Positions 1 through 7,362 of a DNA stretch of 28,613 nucleotides are shown in pieces; the stretch's first letter is position 1; each line of letters starts with the position of its first letter. This stretch comes from JAUVXJ01 sp964577995. Lineage in GTDB: Bacteria > Chloroflexota > Anaerolineae > UBA7937 > B3-Chlor. The position numbers and the translations under genes are program-made. Below the pieces are notes generated by a model that saw only the letters and a list, made by a program, of their open reading frames with translations, was not told the DNA's origin and did not search any database. The stretch covers positions 1 through 28,613 of the forward strand of contig CAZOBP010000018.1 of NCBI GenBank assembly GCA_964577995.1, written 5' to 3'.

Positions 1-143
1 GCAATGCCTCCGTACGCGAACCCCATGGCCAGAATCATGCTGTCGAGGGGATAGAATCCGGCATTGTGCAGGTTCAACAGTACTGTTGTCATTCCAAAAG
101 CCAATAGACCTAGCGGTGCTGGGTTGGCGAGTTTGTCACTCAT
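1..143 (-). CDS. satP: Acetate uptake transporter, SatP/YaaH (GPR1/FUN34) family, 5' part only
   Basis: Reading the minus strand from the ATG at 141-143 gives 47 codons that run off the left window edge. The start resembles SatP/YaaH: KLANPAPLGLLAFGMTT, then LLNLHNAGFYPLDSMILAMG and AYGGI. The NPAPLGL signature is the hallmark of the AceTr family, which are six-helix acetate/succinate-proton symporters of the inner membrane, and the visible part covers the signature and first helix. A GAGGAG-like stretch and a closer CGGAG lie upstream of the ATG. No other gene lies between it and the divergent histidine kinase at 1188, so it probably has its own promoter. The family call is firm; substrate and full length cannot be judged. 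Confidence 0.85.
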   Translation of the reverse strand, partial: MSDKLANPAPLGLLAFGMTTVLLNLHNAGFYPLDSMILAMGFAYGGI

Positions 144-1187
144 GCTAACTCCGTGTTCTCCTCTACTAGTCTTGTCTCGATTACTGCGGGGTCCTTCTGG
201 GTGCTCGCTGTTTCCCGTCTGCCCCTCTCTCACGCTCTGGCAGCACAAGGAGTAGTCCTCTCGCACGCTCTTGACCGATGGACTACTCCGAGTTGCGCTC
301 AGTTTCGCGGCCTGCCGCCTGTCATCACCCCTGGCCGACTGCCGGGCCGCGCCTTCAACCTTCTGCACTTCCTTGGCGATCTGCATCCTTTGCCGGCCTG
401 CCGCATGGCTCGCAGGACCTGGAATGGAGCGCCAAAGAGGATCAAGTTGGCAGACTAGTCCCGATGGATGATAGTAGGTCTGGAACCTCCTTTCTGGTCC
501 TGCTCTCAGGGTGATTACACTCTGGATGCCTGAGTACACGGGATCTGTTCGACGGCACTCAAGCTCTTGATGCCACCGCCTGCGGCGAAGCGCTGGCCTT
601 CGGCGCGCTCTCGGTCCGTACAGCACTGATAGCTGGGACTGCGCGGCCCTGGGGCCAGCGCTCATCACGAGGCCAGGAAACGGGCACAGCTTACGCCGAG
701 GCCGTTCCGGTCACAGTACGGACCGGGTGTAGTTTACCACACCGCAAATGGCCTTTGAAGGGGCAAAGCGCTTGTTCTTGACCTGGGACAAAGGCGTATC
801 ACTCTCATGGGGGTTTGGGTGTTTCGGCGGTGATGCGCCGTGACGCCACTAGGTAATTGTGCCTACTGGGGGCCGAGTACAGCGGCCCGTAGGCTGTAGA
901 AGGGGGAGGAGCCTATCGGGGGCAGGTATCAGGCGATGCCCGTGCCCACCGCCGCCGATGCAGTCTTTGGACTGGGCTCGGGGGCGTCTCAAGGCGGTTG
1001 CAGGGGCAGCTCTCACGCCGCCCCACGTCCTGCGTGAAGCACACTGGTGACTTGCTGTGAATCAGGATACAATGGTCGGAGAACAGGAGCAGGATTGCGT
1101 GTACCGGCGGCGACCAGTCAGTGGAGGCACTGATGTTGACCGCCGGTGATCACTTGAGTACCGCCCGAAGGGACGCGGGGATCCGCG
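144..1187. other. Intergenic stretch of about 1 kb with no supported gene
   Basis: Open frames here are short, mutually overlapping and resemble no family I recognise, so I call no gene. The notable content is a GC-rich part (589-725) with two 10-bp inverted repeats whose arms alternate, listed separately. Upstream of the kinase at 1188 a TACAAT hexamer (1068-1073) could be a -10 element, but no convincing -35 accompanies it. The stretch separates two divergent genes and may be decayed sequence. Confidence 0.5.
589..725. repeat. Two interlocked 10-bp inverted repeats
   Basis: AGCGCTGGCC at 589-598 is the reverse complement of GGCCAGCGCT at 653-662. CGGTCCGTAC at 612-621 is the reverse complement of GTACGGACCG at 716-725. 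The arms lie in the order A, B, A', B', so both helices together would form a pseudoknot-like topology if transcribed. No coding sequence covers it. It may be a structured RNA, a protein-binding region or chance in GC-rich DNA. Confidence 0.4.
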
Positions 1188-3182
1188 ATGAGAAGGCACA
1201 TCAACCGCCTGCTCGGCTTTCGTCTTCAAACTACGCTGGTCATCCTCTTCTCCTTGATCGCCCTCGTGACAGTAGGCGCCACTGCACTGGTGACTTCGAA
1301 GCTGATCGGTGACTATCTCTCAGGTGCCCAAGACAGGCGTGTGAGCAGAGACATGCAACTGGCGGAGGCCTTCTATGAGATCAAGCTGGAGAAGATGAGC
1401 AGCGCAGCTCGCAGATTGGCATCGAGCGCTTCGCTGGTGAGTGCACTGCGACTGGTCGGCCAAGGCGAGAGCGACGCGGTCGCGCTGCTGGAAGAGTCTG
1501 TGGGGAATGAAATCAGATCTCAGAGTGTTACCGCCAGCCACTTCATTGTAGTGTTGGATGCAGACGGGGATTCTGTGCTCGGTAGGACAGCGCGCTTCCA
1601 GGGAGAGGTAACGTCCGCGACGCCCGGCAACTGGTCGGGCCTGCCCGTCGTGTCCGCAGCGATGACTACCGGCAGCGAACTCGCTGCCACAGAGGTAGTC
1701 CCGGGTGAGTTGCTGGCCCTCCTTGGGCTCGGCGAGCAAGCCAGAATAGCCATCGTGGACACCCCAAAGGCTGCCCCGGAACCCTTCGACCCTCGGGAGG
1801 GTACGGCGGGCCTCACTCTGACAGCCGTTGCCCCGGTCTTGGATGAGCGTGGGGTTGTGATCGGCGCCGTGATGGTGGGACATCTCTTCAACAATGACTT
1901 CACGATAGTAGATCGGATCAAAGAGGTGGCGGGTGTTGACACGGTGACCATTTTCTTCGGTGACTTGAGGGTCTCCACGAACGTTCTGGACCTACAGGGG
2001 GAACGGGCAGTCGGCACACGCGTTTCTCAAGAGGTGCGCGATGTGGTGCTGGTCGAGGGCATTGGTTTCACGGGGCCGGCCTACGTGGTGAATGAGAACT
2101 TCATTACCCGCTATGAGCCCTTGCGCGATCACGAGGGCCAGATTGTAGGCATACTATACGTCGGAGCTCGGCAGGCCTCCTTCGAGGAGTTGGTCTACGA
2201 GTTCGATGCGCGTATCCTCATGATCGCGCTGGGGTCTACTCTCCTGGCCGTGATGATAGCCGTACCGATCTCCCGCTCGATCACCAGGCCTGTAGAGGAC
2301 CTGGCGGAAGCCAATGAAAGGGTGGCCCATGGGGATCGGACCGTAACTCTGCCCGTGGAGGGAACCGGTGAGCTAGCTATCCTGGCGCGATCCTTTAACA
2401 GCATGGTGGAGACACTGCGGACTACTGAACAGCAGTTGATCCAATCGGAGAAGCTAGCCTCCGTCGGGCAGTTGGCCGCGGGTGTGGCCCACGAGATCAA
2501 CAACCCGCTGGGCACCATCCTCCTCTTCTCTGACATCATGCGCAAGGAACTGTCCCCGGATGACCCGCGTCGAGACGATGTGAAGATGATCATAGACGAG
2601 GCGACGCGATGCAAGACCATCGTCTCGGACCTGCTGAACTTCGCACGGCAGAACGAGGTGCTGGCCCAGAGCACTGATGTGAATGCACTCCTCTCAGAGA
2701 CCATTGAGGAGATGAGCATCCAGCCCGTGTTTCAGGATCTGGAGATCGTCCGTAGACTGGACCCCGATCTACCCAGCATCCAGGCCGATCCGGCGCAACT
2801 GAAGGAGGTCTTCATCAACCTCATGACCAACGCTGCTGAGGCGATGGAAGGGCACGGCTCGCTCACCGTTGCTACTGCCCCTGCAGAGGATGATATGGTT
2901 GCGATCGTGTTCCAGGACACCGGATGTGGCATACCGGAAGAGAACTTGAGCAAGATCTTCACGCCATTCTTCACGACCAAGCCCATCGGCAAGGGGACGG
3001 GCCTGGGCCTGGCGATCGTCTACGGCATCATCAAGATGCATCGAGGACAGATCTATGTGGCGAGCGAGGTGGGGGTGGGTAGTACCTTCACTATCACCTT
3101 GCCGATCAGGCTGCCTGGTACGGGGCCACAGCCAGCCCAGGCGCTGGGGGCGGACCAGGCTTCGGAGGGAGACGCCAAGTGA
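1188..3182 (+). CDS. Membrane sensor histidine kinase (Cache - HAMP - HisKA - HATPase)
   Basis: This 664-residue protein has a first membrane helix at about 13-36, an extracytoplasmic sensor to about 340 and a second helix at about 343-361. HAMP follows (about 362-415, SRSITRPVEDLAEANERVAHG). The HisKA domain carries the phosphoacceptor His435 in VAHEINNPLG. The ATPase domain shows the N box (EVFINLMTNAAEAM), G1 (DTGCGIP), F box (FTPFFTTKP) and G2 (GKGTGLGLAIVYG). The sensor resembles the Cache_3-Cache_2 type, from FTIVDRIKEV, VGTRVSQEV and YEPLRDHEGQIVGILYVG. That type typically senses small ligands such as organic acids; the ligand here is unknown. The ATG at 1188 follows a purine-rich GACGCGGGGA. 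The next gene starts 28 nt after the stop, so the two probably form an operon and a signalling pair. Confidence 0.92.
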   Translation: MRRHINRLLGFRLQTTLVILFSLIALVTVGATALVTSKLIGDYLSGAQDRRVSRDMQLAEAFYEIKLEKMSSAARRLASSASLVSALRLVGQGESDAVALLEESVGNEIRSQSVTASHFIVVLDADGDSVLGRTARFQGEVTSATPGNWSGLPVVSAAMTTGSELAATEVVPGELLALLGLGEQARIAIVDTPKAAPEPFDPREGTAGLTLTAVAPVLDERGVVIGAVMVGHLFNNDFTIVDRIKEVAGVDTVTIFFGDLRVSTNVLDLQGERAVGTRVSQEVRDVVLVEGIGFTGPAYVVNENFITRYEPLRDHEGQIVGILYVGARQASFEELVYEFDARILMIALGSTLLAVMIAVPISRSITRPVEDLAEANERVAHGDRTVTLPVEGTGELAILARSFNSMVETLRTTEQQLIQSEKLASVGQLAAGVAHEINNPLGTILLFSDIMRKELSPDDPRRDDVKMIIDEATRCKTIVSDLLNFARQNEVLAQSTDVNALLSETIEEMSIQPVFQDLEIVRRLDPDLPSIQADPAQLKEVFINLMTNAAEAMEGHGSLTVATAPAEDDMVAIVFQDTGCGIPEENLSKIFTPFFTTKPIGKGTGLGLAIVYGIIKMHRGQIYVASEVGVGSTFTITLPIRLPGTGPQPAQALGADQASEGDAK

Positions 3183-3197
3183 GTGGACCAGATGCTC

Positions 3198-3203
3198 AGG
3201 AGG
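3198..3203 (+). promoter_or_regulatory. Shine-Dalgarno AGGAGG that fixes the GTG start of the receiver-kinase gene
   Basis: AGGAGG lies 7 nt before the GTG at 3211. The frame is open further upstream to 3055, but that part overlaps the preceding kinase gene and translates to non-protein-like sequence. The ATG at 3206 is in another frame. The site therefore selects GTG 3211. Confidence 0.8.
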
Positions 3204-3210
3204 TCATGCG

Positions 3211-4404
3211 GTGGGAGAACAGTCAAACATCCTGGTGATTGATGACGAGAGAGGCATACGCGAGGGATGCCGCAGGGCTTTGACGCCTCTGGGCTACAAG
3301 GTTGAGGTGGCGGAAACAGGCGCCGCAGGCCTGCGGGAGCTGCGCGAGGGATCCTTCGATCTGGTCTTGCTGGACTTGATGATGCCAGGGATGAGTGGGG
3401 TGGAGGCCTTGGACCGCATCCGTGAGATAGACCCGGACATCGTGGTTGTCATCATCACCGGCTACGCCACGGTGGAAGCGGCTGTAAGGACCATCAAGAA
3501 GGGAGCCTACGACTTCATATCCAAGCCCTTCACGTCGGATGACCTGAGTCTGGTGGTGAGCCAGGGCCTGGAACACCGGCGGCTCACACTGGAGACGAAA
3601 CGCCTACAAGCGATCGAGGGGGAGGCGAAGGAGCTTGCGAGGGCGAACGTGGAGCTCGAGAAGCTCGACGCCATGAAGAGCCGATTCATGCTCACCGTGG
3701 CCCACGAACTGCGAGCGCCAGTAGCCGCCATACAGGGATACCTGGGCCTTATTCTGGACGGGTACGCGGGCGACGACGAAAAGGAGATGATAACGAGCGC
3801 CCACGATAGGTGTGGCGAGCTCCTGGAGATGATACACGATCTCCTTGTGCTGGCCCATATGAAGGAGAAGGCCACGGCGATCAAGAAGCAGAAGACTGTA
3901 TCGGTCGCCACGACATTGGAGGAGGTGGCCGACCTGATGCGGGCGGAAGCACAACGCAACGGTTTGACCCTCACAGTGAAGGTCGGCAAGCGCCCTGAGA
4001 TGCTGGCAGACGAAGAGCATCTGAAGCAGCTCTGGACCAACCTCATCTCCAACGGCATCAAGTACACGCCCCGTGGCGGGAGTGTGGTGGCGTCCCTTGA
4101 CGAGAAGGACGGCCGCATAGTGGGTGTGGTCTCTGATACGGGCATCGGCATCGCCGCCGATGACCTACCGCGCATCTTCGAGGAGTTCTACCGTACGCCG
4201 CAAGCCAAGCAGATGGAAGAGCACGGCACGGGACTGGGCTTGCCGATCGTGAAGGAGATCATCGAGACCTATGGTGGGAGCATCGAAGTGGAGTCGAAGA
4301 TTGACGAGGGCACGACCTTCACCTTCACCCTGCCCCCGACGATGGAACCAGGAGAGCAGATCCTAGAACGAGGCCGGGTGGTAGGGGAGCAAGAGGAGGG
4401 GTGA
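3211..4404 (+). CDS. Soluble receiver-histidine kinase hybrid (REC - HisKA - HATPase)
   Basis: From the GTG at 3211 the protein is 397 residues with no membrane helix. The N-terminal receiver domain has the acidic pair Asp11-Asp12, phosphoacceptor Asp55 (LVLLDLMMPG) and Lys105 (ISKPF). A linker helix rich in Glu and Lys leads to a HisKA domain with His165 (AHELRAPVAAIQGY). The ATPase part shows NLISNGIKYTPRGG, DTGIGIA, FEEFYRT and HGTGLGLPIV. Placing the receiver before the kinase is opposite to the common hybrid order and suggests that phosphorylation, perhaps by the upstream membrane kinase, controls this kinase. The downstream partner is not encoded next to it; the tethered receiver at 6382-6927 is one nearby candidate. 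Domains are certain; the pathway is inference. Confidence 0.9.
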   Translation: MGEQSNILVIDDERGIREGCRRALTPLGYKVEVAETGAAGLRELREGSFDLVLLDLMMPGMSGVEALDRIREIDPDIVVVIITGYATVEAAVRTIKKGAYDFISKPFTSDDLSLVVSQGLEHRRLTLETKRLQAIEGEAKELARANVELEKLDAMKSRFMLTVAHELRAPVAAIQGYLGLILDGYAGDDEKEMITSAHDRCGELLEMIHDLLVLAHMKEKATAIKKQKTVSVATTLEEVADLMRAEAQRNGLTLTVKVGKRPEMLADEEHLKQLWTNLISNGIKYTPRGGSVVASLDEKDGRIVGVVSDTGIGIAADDLPRIFEEFYRTPQAKQMEEHGTGLGLPIVKEIIETYGGSIEVESKIDEGTTFTFTLPPTMEPGEQILERGRVVGEQEEG

Positions 4405-4499
4405 TGATTCCCGCCTGAGCTTTCTGTTGCCCCTTGGGGTTGTTGCCTGTGCTGCAATGTGACATCCCAGACTGGAATCGAAGAAGGCATGCGGAGCAA

Positions 4500-4530
4500 G
4501 AAAGGGACCGGATTGACAAATCCGGTCCCG
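4500..4530 (-). terminator. Rho-independent-type terminator at the end of the beta/gamma redox operon
   Basis: GGGACCGGATT (4504-4514) and AATCCGGTCCC (4519-4529) form a perfect 11-bp stem with a GACA loop. On the minus strand the stem is followed by TTTCTT, fitting termination of the operon whose last gene ends at 4573. It lies between convergent genes and may also stop transcription from the kinase genes on the plus strand, although that side lacks a T run. Confidence 0.75.
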
Positions 4531-4572
4531 ATTGTGTGAGGGGAAGGGATGGCCCGCTAATCAGGCTGCGGC

Positions 4573-5319
4573 CTACTCGTCCTTGGCAGCCCGCTCGGAC
4601 TTCTTGGCCTCGTAGATCTCGTTGGCCTTGTCTTCGCCGTAGTACCACAGGGCGTGGTGTTCCTGAGCATAGGCAGCCGAGGTCACACCGAACCGCATGC
4701 TGACCAGTCCGGCCCACATCAGAGGATGCACCACAGCCAGATAGAAGTGGACGATGAACATGCAGACAGTCACTATCATAGCTATGTCGTGCAGGAGCAC
4801 CATGAACTGGAAGAAGCCGATGGGCAGAAGACCCTTGCCAAACCACATGAGCAGGCCCGTGATGGCGAAGACCACGCTCCCGAGGATGATGATCGCAGCG
4901 TTCATCTTCTCCCCGGTATTGAATCTGTCTTGAGGTGCGATTGCCTCATGTCGCCCGAACATGTAGTAGGGTATCATGCCCTTCACCCACTCTACGTCGT
5001 AGCGACTCACCTTGAAGACTGACTTGAGGCTCATCAGCGCTCGGCGCGGCTCAAGTATGATGTATATGAGGGGCAGCACTCCGTAGGCGATGGCCGTGGC
5101 CCGATGGACCAAGCGGATGAGTTGACCGCTCTCGCCCTGAGCCAAAGGGCGAAGGAAGGGGAAGAACAAGATCATCCCCGTCATAGCTAGCCCGAGGAAG
5201 GTGACGGTGTGACCCCAGTGGAAAACGCGCTCCATCGCGCTGTACTTCGGTATCCATCGGATCCTGAGGGCTCCGGCTTCGTCTGCCTGCTCCACTTTGC
5301 GCATCTTGTTGCCGATCAT
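4573..5319 (-). CDS. Formate-dehydrogenase-type cytochrome b (gamma) subunit
   Basis: This 248-residue integral membrane protein resembles FdnI/FdoI. Four or so hydrophobic helices carry histidines in the expected places: RVFHWGHTVTF in the first helix, RLVHRATAIAYG in the second, and LLHDIAMI with FIVHFYLAVVHP near the end. Such subunits bind two b hemes, anchor the complex and pass electrons between the ferredoxin-type beta subunit and the quinone pool. The ATG at 5319 overlaps the beta stop as ATGA, so the two are translationally coupled. A charged C-terminal tail follows the last helix. A related cytochrome b partner of another molybdopterin oxidoreductase cannot be excluded because no catalytic subunit is adjacent. 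Confidence 0.85.
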   Translation of the reverse strand: MIGNKMRKVEQADEAGALRIRWIPKYSAMERVFHWGHTVTFLGLAMTGMILFFPFLRPLAQGESGQLIRLVHRATAIAYGVLPLIYIILEPRRALMSLKSVFKVSRYDVEWVKGMIPYYMFGRHEAIAPQDRFNTGEKMNAAIIILGSVVFAITGLLMWFGKGLLPIGFFQFMVLLHDIAMIVTVCMFIVHFYLAVVHPLMWAGLVSMRFGVTSAAYAQEHHALWYYGEDKANEIYEAKKSERAAKDE

Positions 5320-6110
5320 TCGACTTCCTCCATCTTGATGTTACGCCGCGACACGAAGTAGAAGCCCATCATGGCTAGTGCGGCCGCACCAAAAGCCAGA
5401 GTGCCCAGCGGTTGCACCAAGTCCTGCCACAGTGAGGCCATTGCTGGGTACTGGGGGTTTTCCGGGAGCCCGTATGCTAGAGGTCTCTCCTTGAGGACGT
5501 ACAGTCTGCCGAGCCCTCCCATCTCGTGCTCGCCGTAGAGATTGGCGTTGGGGAATCCTGCCTGTTGCAGCTTCTCCACCCGATCCTTGCCTATCGATAG
5601 CATCTCCTCGCGGTCGCCGAAGTGGAACGCCCCGGAGGGACACGTCTTGACGCAGGCAGGCGGCAGGCCATTGGTGACCCGGTCCTGGCAGAAGGTGCAC
5701 TTGTAGGCTTTGCCCTCCCCCGAGAGCAGATCGGTGTCCAGCCGCGGTATGCCGAAGGGACAGAACTGGGTGCAGTATCCGCAGCCATTGCACAATTCCC
5801 ACTCGACAGTGACGATACCTAGCTCAGGGTCTTGCTTGAGTGCACCGGTGGGACACACCTCCACACAGGCTGGATTCCCGCAGTGGAAGCAGCCTTGGGT
5901 CAGGAATAGCCACTGGAGGTTGTCGCCTTGAGTACGTTCGATGAACTTGACCCGTGTCCAGGTGACGGGTGAGAGGTCGGGAGGGTTTTCGTAGCTTCCT
6001 TGCTGGGTCGTCGCTTCCGCGGGCAAGTCGTTCCATTGCTTGCACGCAACCTGACAACCGCGACAGCCCATACATATCGACTCATCGATCAACATAGCGA
6101 CTCTGGACAT
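5316..6110 (-). CDS. Formate-dehydrogenase-type iron-sulfur (beta) subunit with C-terminal membrane anchor
   Basis: The 264-residue protein contains four cysteine clusters for four [4Fe-4S] centres: CMGCRGCQVAC (Cys13, 16, 19, 23), CFHCGNPACVEVCP, CNGCGYCTQFCP and CTFCQDRVTNGLPPACVKTCP. A single helix near the C terminus (LGTLAFGAAALAMMGFYFV) anchors it, as in FdnH/FdoH. It would wire a molybdenum/tungsten catalytic subunit to the cytochrome b encoded downstream. The ATG at 6108-6110 has a GGGGGCAAGAG stretch upstream. There is no molybdopterin alpha gene on either side in this window, which is unusual for the family. DMSO- or polysulfide-reductase-type beta subunits are the main alternative, but the terminal helix and cytochrome b partner favour the Fdn/Fdo type. 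Confidence 0.87.
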   Translation of the reverse strand: MSRVAMLIDESICMGCRGCQVACKQWNDLPAEATTQQGSYENPPDLSPVTWTRVKFIERTQGDNLQWLFLTQGCFHCGNPACVEVCPTGALKQDPELGIVTVEWELCNGCGYCTQFCPFGIPRLDTDLLSGEGKAYKCTFCQDRVTNGLPPACVKTCPSGAFHFGDREEMLSIGKDRVEKLQQAGFPNANLYGEHEMGGLGRLYVLKERPLAYGLPENPQYPAMASLWQDLVQPLGTLAFGAAALAMMGFYFVSRRNIKMEEVE

Positions 6111-6185
6111 CTCTTGCCCCCTTAAGCAAGTATGATTCGTCTATGGTCCGCAGAGTGGTTCTCTATGAAGCGAAGCCCTCCGATG

Positions 6186-6221
6186 GCAGGTACTTTAGCA
6201 CAGTACCTGCTCTATCGTCAA
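6186..6221 (-). promoter_or_regulatory. Candidate promoter with overlapping palindromic operator for the beta/gamma operon
   Basis: On the minus strand TTGACG (6216-6221) and TAAAGT (6192-6197) are separated by 18 nt. A perfect inverted repeat with 9-nt arms, GCAGGTACT (6186-6194) and AGTACCTGC (6202-6210), covers the -10 and much of the spacer, which is the usual place for a repressor site. The predicted transcript would have a leader of roughly 75 nt before the ATG at 6110. The palindrome is certain; its use as an operator is inference. Confidence 0.45.
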
Positions 6222-6266
6222 GGGTGCTGTGAGGCCTGACCGAATGCGCACACCGCATTTGCGCAG

Positions 6267-6300
6267 CAAGGCTTGACCTACTTGCGAAGGTCAAACCTTG
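6267..6300. other. Strong hairpin between the tethered receiver gene and the redox operon
   Basis: CAAGGcTTGACCT (6267-6279) and AGGTCAAaCCTTG (6288-6300) form a 12-bp stem with one mismatch and an 8-nt loop. It lies 82 nt beyond the stop of the receiver gene on the minus strand. No T run follows, so it is at best a weak intrinsic terminator. A protein-binding or RNA-stabilising role is equally possible. Confidence 0.45.
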
Positions 6301-6381
6301 CCGACTGCTCCGTGAGCGTGATTATGGAAACCACACAGCGCTAGTGGCACAAAGGGCCCCGCGAACATAGCCTCGCGCCCA

Positions 6382-6927
6382 CTAGGAGACGGCGGGAACG
6401 CCAACGCCAACCGGTACACCCTCCGCCACGCCGGTCAGAGTCTTCTGCACCGTGTTCAACAGCTCCACGGGCTTGACTGGTTTGTTGAGCCACGCGCTCA
6501 CCGCCACGCGCTGGTCGCTAGGGAACAACTCGTGACTCTTGACGCCCGTAAGCGACGTAATCATGATCACAGGGATACTCTTCAGATGAGGATCCCTTTG
6601 CATCGCATTGCTGACATCCAGACCATCCGTGATGTAGTCCATCATGATGTCCAGCAATACCACGTCAGGCTTGACAGAAGAGCCGCGCATCGCTTTCAGT
6701 GCCTCAGCGCCGCTCGAAGCGGTGTGGACTTCGTGCCCGTGGCTGACCAGGATCCTCTTCGTGATGTTGAGGAAGTCCGTATCGTCGTCCACGACTAGTA
6801 TTGTGGCCGCGCGTTCGGCCCGTCCGAACAAGTGAGTGCGTGTTCTCTCCAGATAGGCCCTGACCATGGCATAGATCAGCAGCCCGACCAACAGGATCAA
6901 CGCAGCAGTAATCTCGATTGTCAACAT
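6382..6927 (-). CDS. Membrane-tethered single-domain response regulator (TM helix - REC)
   Basis: The protein has 181 residues. Residues 1-23 are a short hydrophobic helix starting MLTIEITAALILLVGLLIY and ending in a basic/aromatic edge (MVRAYLERTR). A complete receiver domain follows at about 42-165, with acidic residues Asp47-49, phosphoacceptor Asp93 (VVLLDIMM), Thr124/Ser125 and Lys149 (LNKPVKP). There is no DNA-binding or enzymatic output domain; the tail is short and rich in Gly and Val. GGAGGTTA lies exactly 5 nt before the ATG. The helix matches the two small proteins encoded just upstream on the same strand, so the receiver appears to be a fusion onto a duplicated membrane module. 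It may hold a phosphorylated receiver at the membrane as a phosphate sink or partner-recruiting switch. Domains are certain; role is unknown. Confidence 0.9.
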   Translation of the reverse strand: MLTIEITAALILLVGLLIYAMVRAYLERTRTHLFGRAERAATILVVDDDTDFLNITKRILVSHGHEVHTASSGAEALKAMRGSSVKPDVVLLDIMMDYITDGLDVSNAMQRDPHLKSIPVIMITSLTGVKSHELFPSDQRVAVSAWLNKPVKPVELLNTVQKTLTGVAEGVPVGVGVPAVS

Positions 6928-6972
6928 ACCACTAACCTCCGCAGCTAGGTGTAGTCTTATCCAGCGACCGGC

Positions 6973-7137
6973 CTAGGCCCCACTCGATGGGCGGACCGAC
7001 TCCGCGAGCTTCTCTCCCTGGGCCTTCTCCTTTTCGGAAACCCGCAAATGCCTGCGCTCAAGTTGCGTCACAACCATCACGTAGGCCACGAAGACGAAGA
7101 GCAGACCAAAGATCCCTATGAGCTCCAGTGACAGCAC
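6973..7137 (-). CDS. Small single-helix membrane protein, paralogue of its two neighbours
   Basis: A GTG at 7135-7137 opens a 54-residue frame ending at TAG 6973-6975. GGAGGTGA (7143-7150) lies exactly 5 nt upstream. The protein begins MLSLELIGIFGLLFVFVAY, continues MVVTQLERR and ends in a highly charged tail rich in Lys, Glu and Arg. The N terminus aligns without gaps to the small protein at 7213-7362 and to the anchor of the receiver protein at 6382-6927. It was identified from the shared module and ribosome site, since it is short and has a GTG start. It probably inserts with the N terminus outside and the charged tail in the cytoplasm, by the positive-inside rule. Function unknown; pairing with its paralogues through the helix is plausible. 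Confidence 0.75.
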   Translation of the reverse strand: MLSLELIGIFGLLFVFVAYVMVVTQLERRHLRVSEKEKAQGEKLAESVRPSSGA

Positions 7138-7212
7138 AGTTTTCACCTCCTCTCCAAACCCTTGTGATACTGGCTAGAGTACTGCCCGCCTCAGGGCCCT
7201 CCAAACCGACCA

Positions 7213-7362
7213 CTAACGAGTCTCCTCCGCGGGCCTCGCGGCGTGCTCCTCAGCCTTGTGTTCTGTCTGTGGTACCCTTCTGGCTGCCTGGGTCCTGACC
7301 ATGGCGTACACCAGGAAGGCAAACAGACCACCCATTACTCCGACTATCTCGAGAGATAACAT
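7213..7362 (-). CDS. Small single-helix membrane protein, first gene of the three-paralogue cassette
   Basis: The start is the ATG at 7360-7362, preceded after 5 nt by GGAGGTGA (7368-7375). A longer open frame upstream has no comparable ribosome site and reads as unrelated sequence. The 49-residue product begins MLSLEIVGVMGGLFAFLVY, continues AMVRTQAARR and ends in a hydrophilic tail (HKAEEHAARPAEETR). It shares MLSLE, a hydrophobic core, a Tyr and the MV dipeptide with the next two gene products. Spacing to the next gene is 75 nt, and 45 nt more separates that from the receiver gene, consistent with one transcript. I know no named family for it. Confidence 0.72.
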   Translation of the reverse strand: MLSLEIVGVMGGLFAFLVYAMVRTQAARRVPQTEHKAEEHAARPAEETR

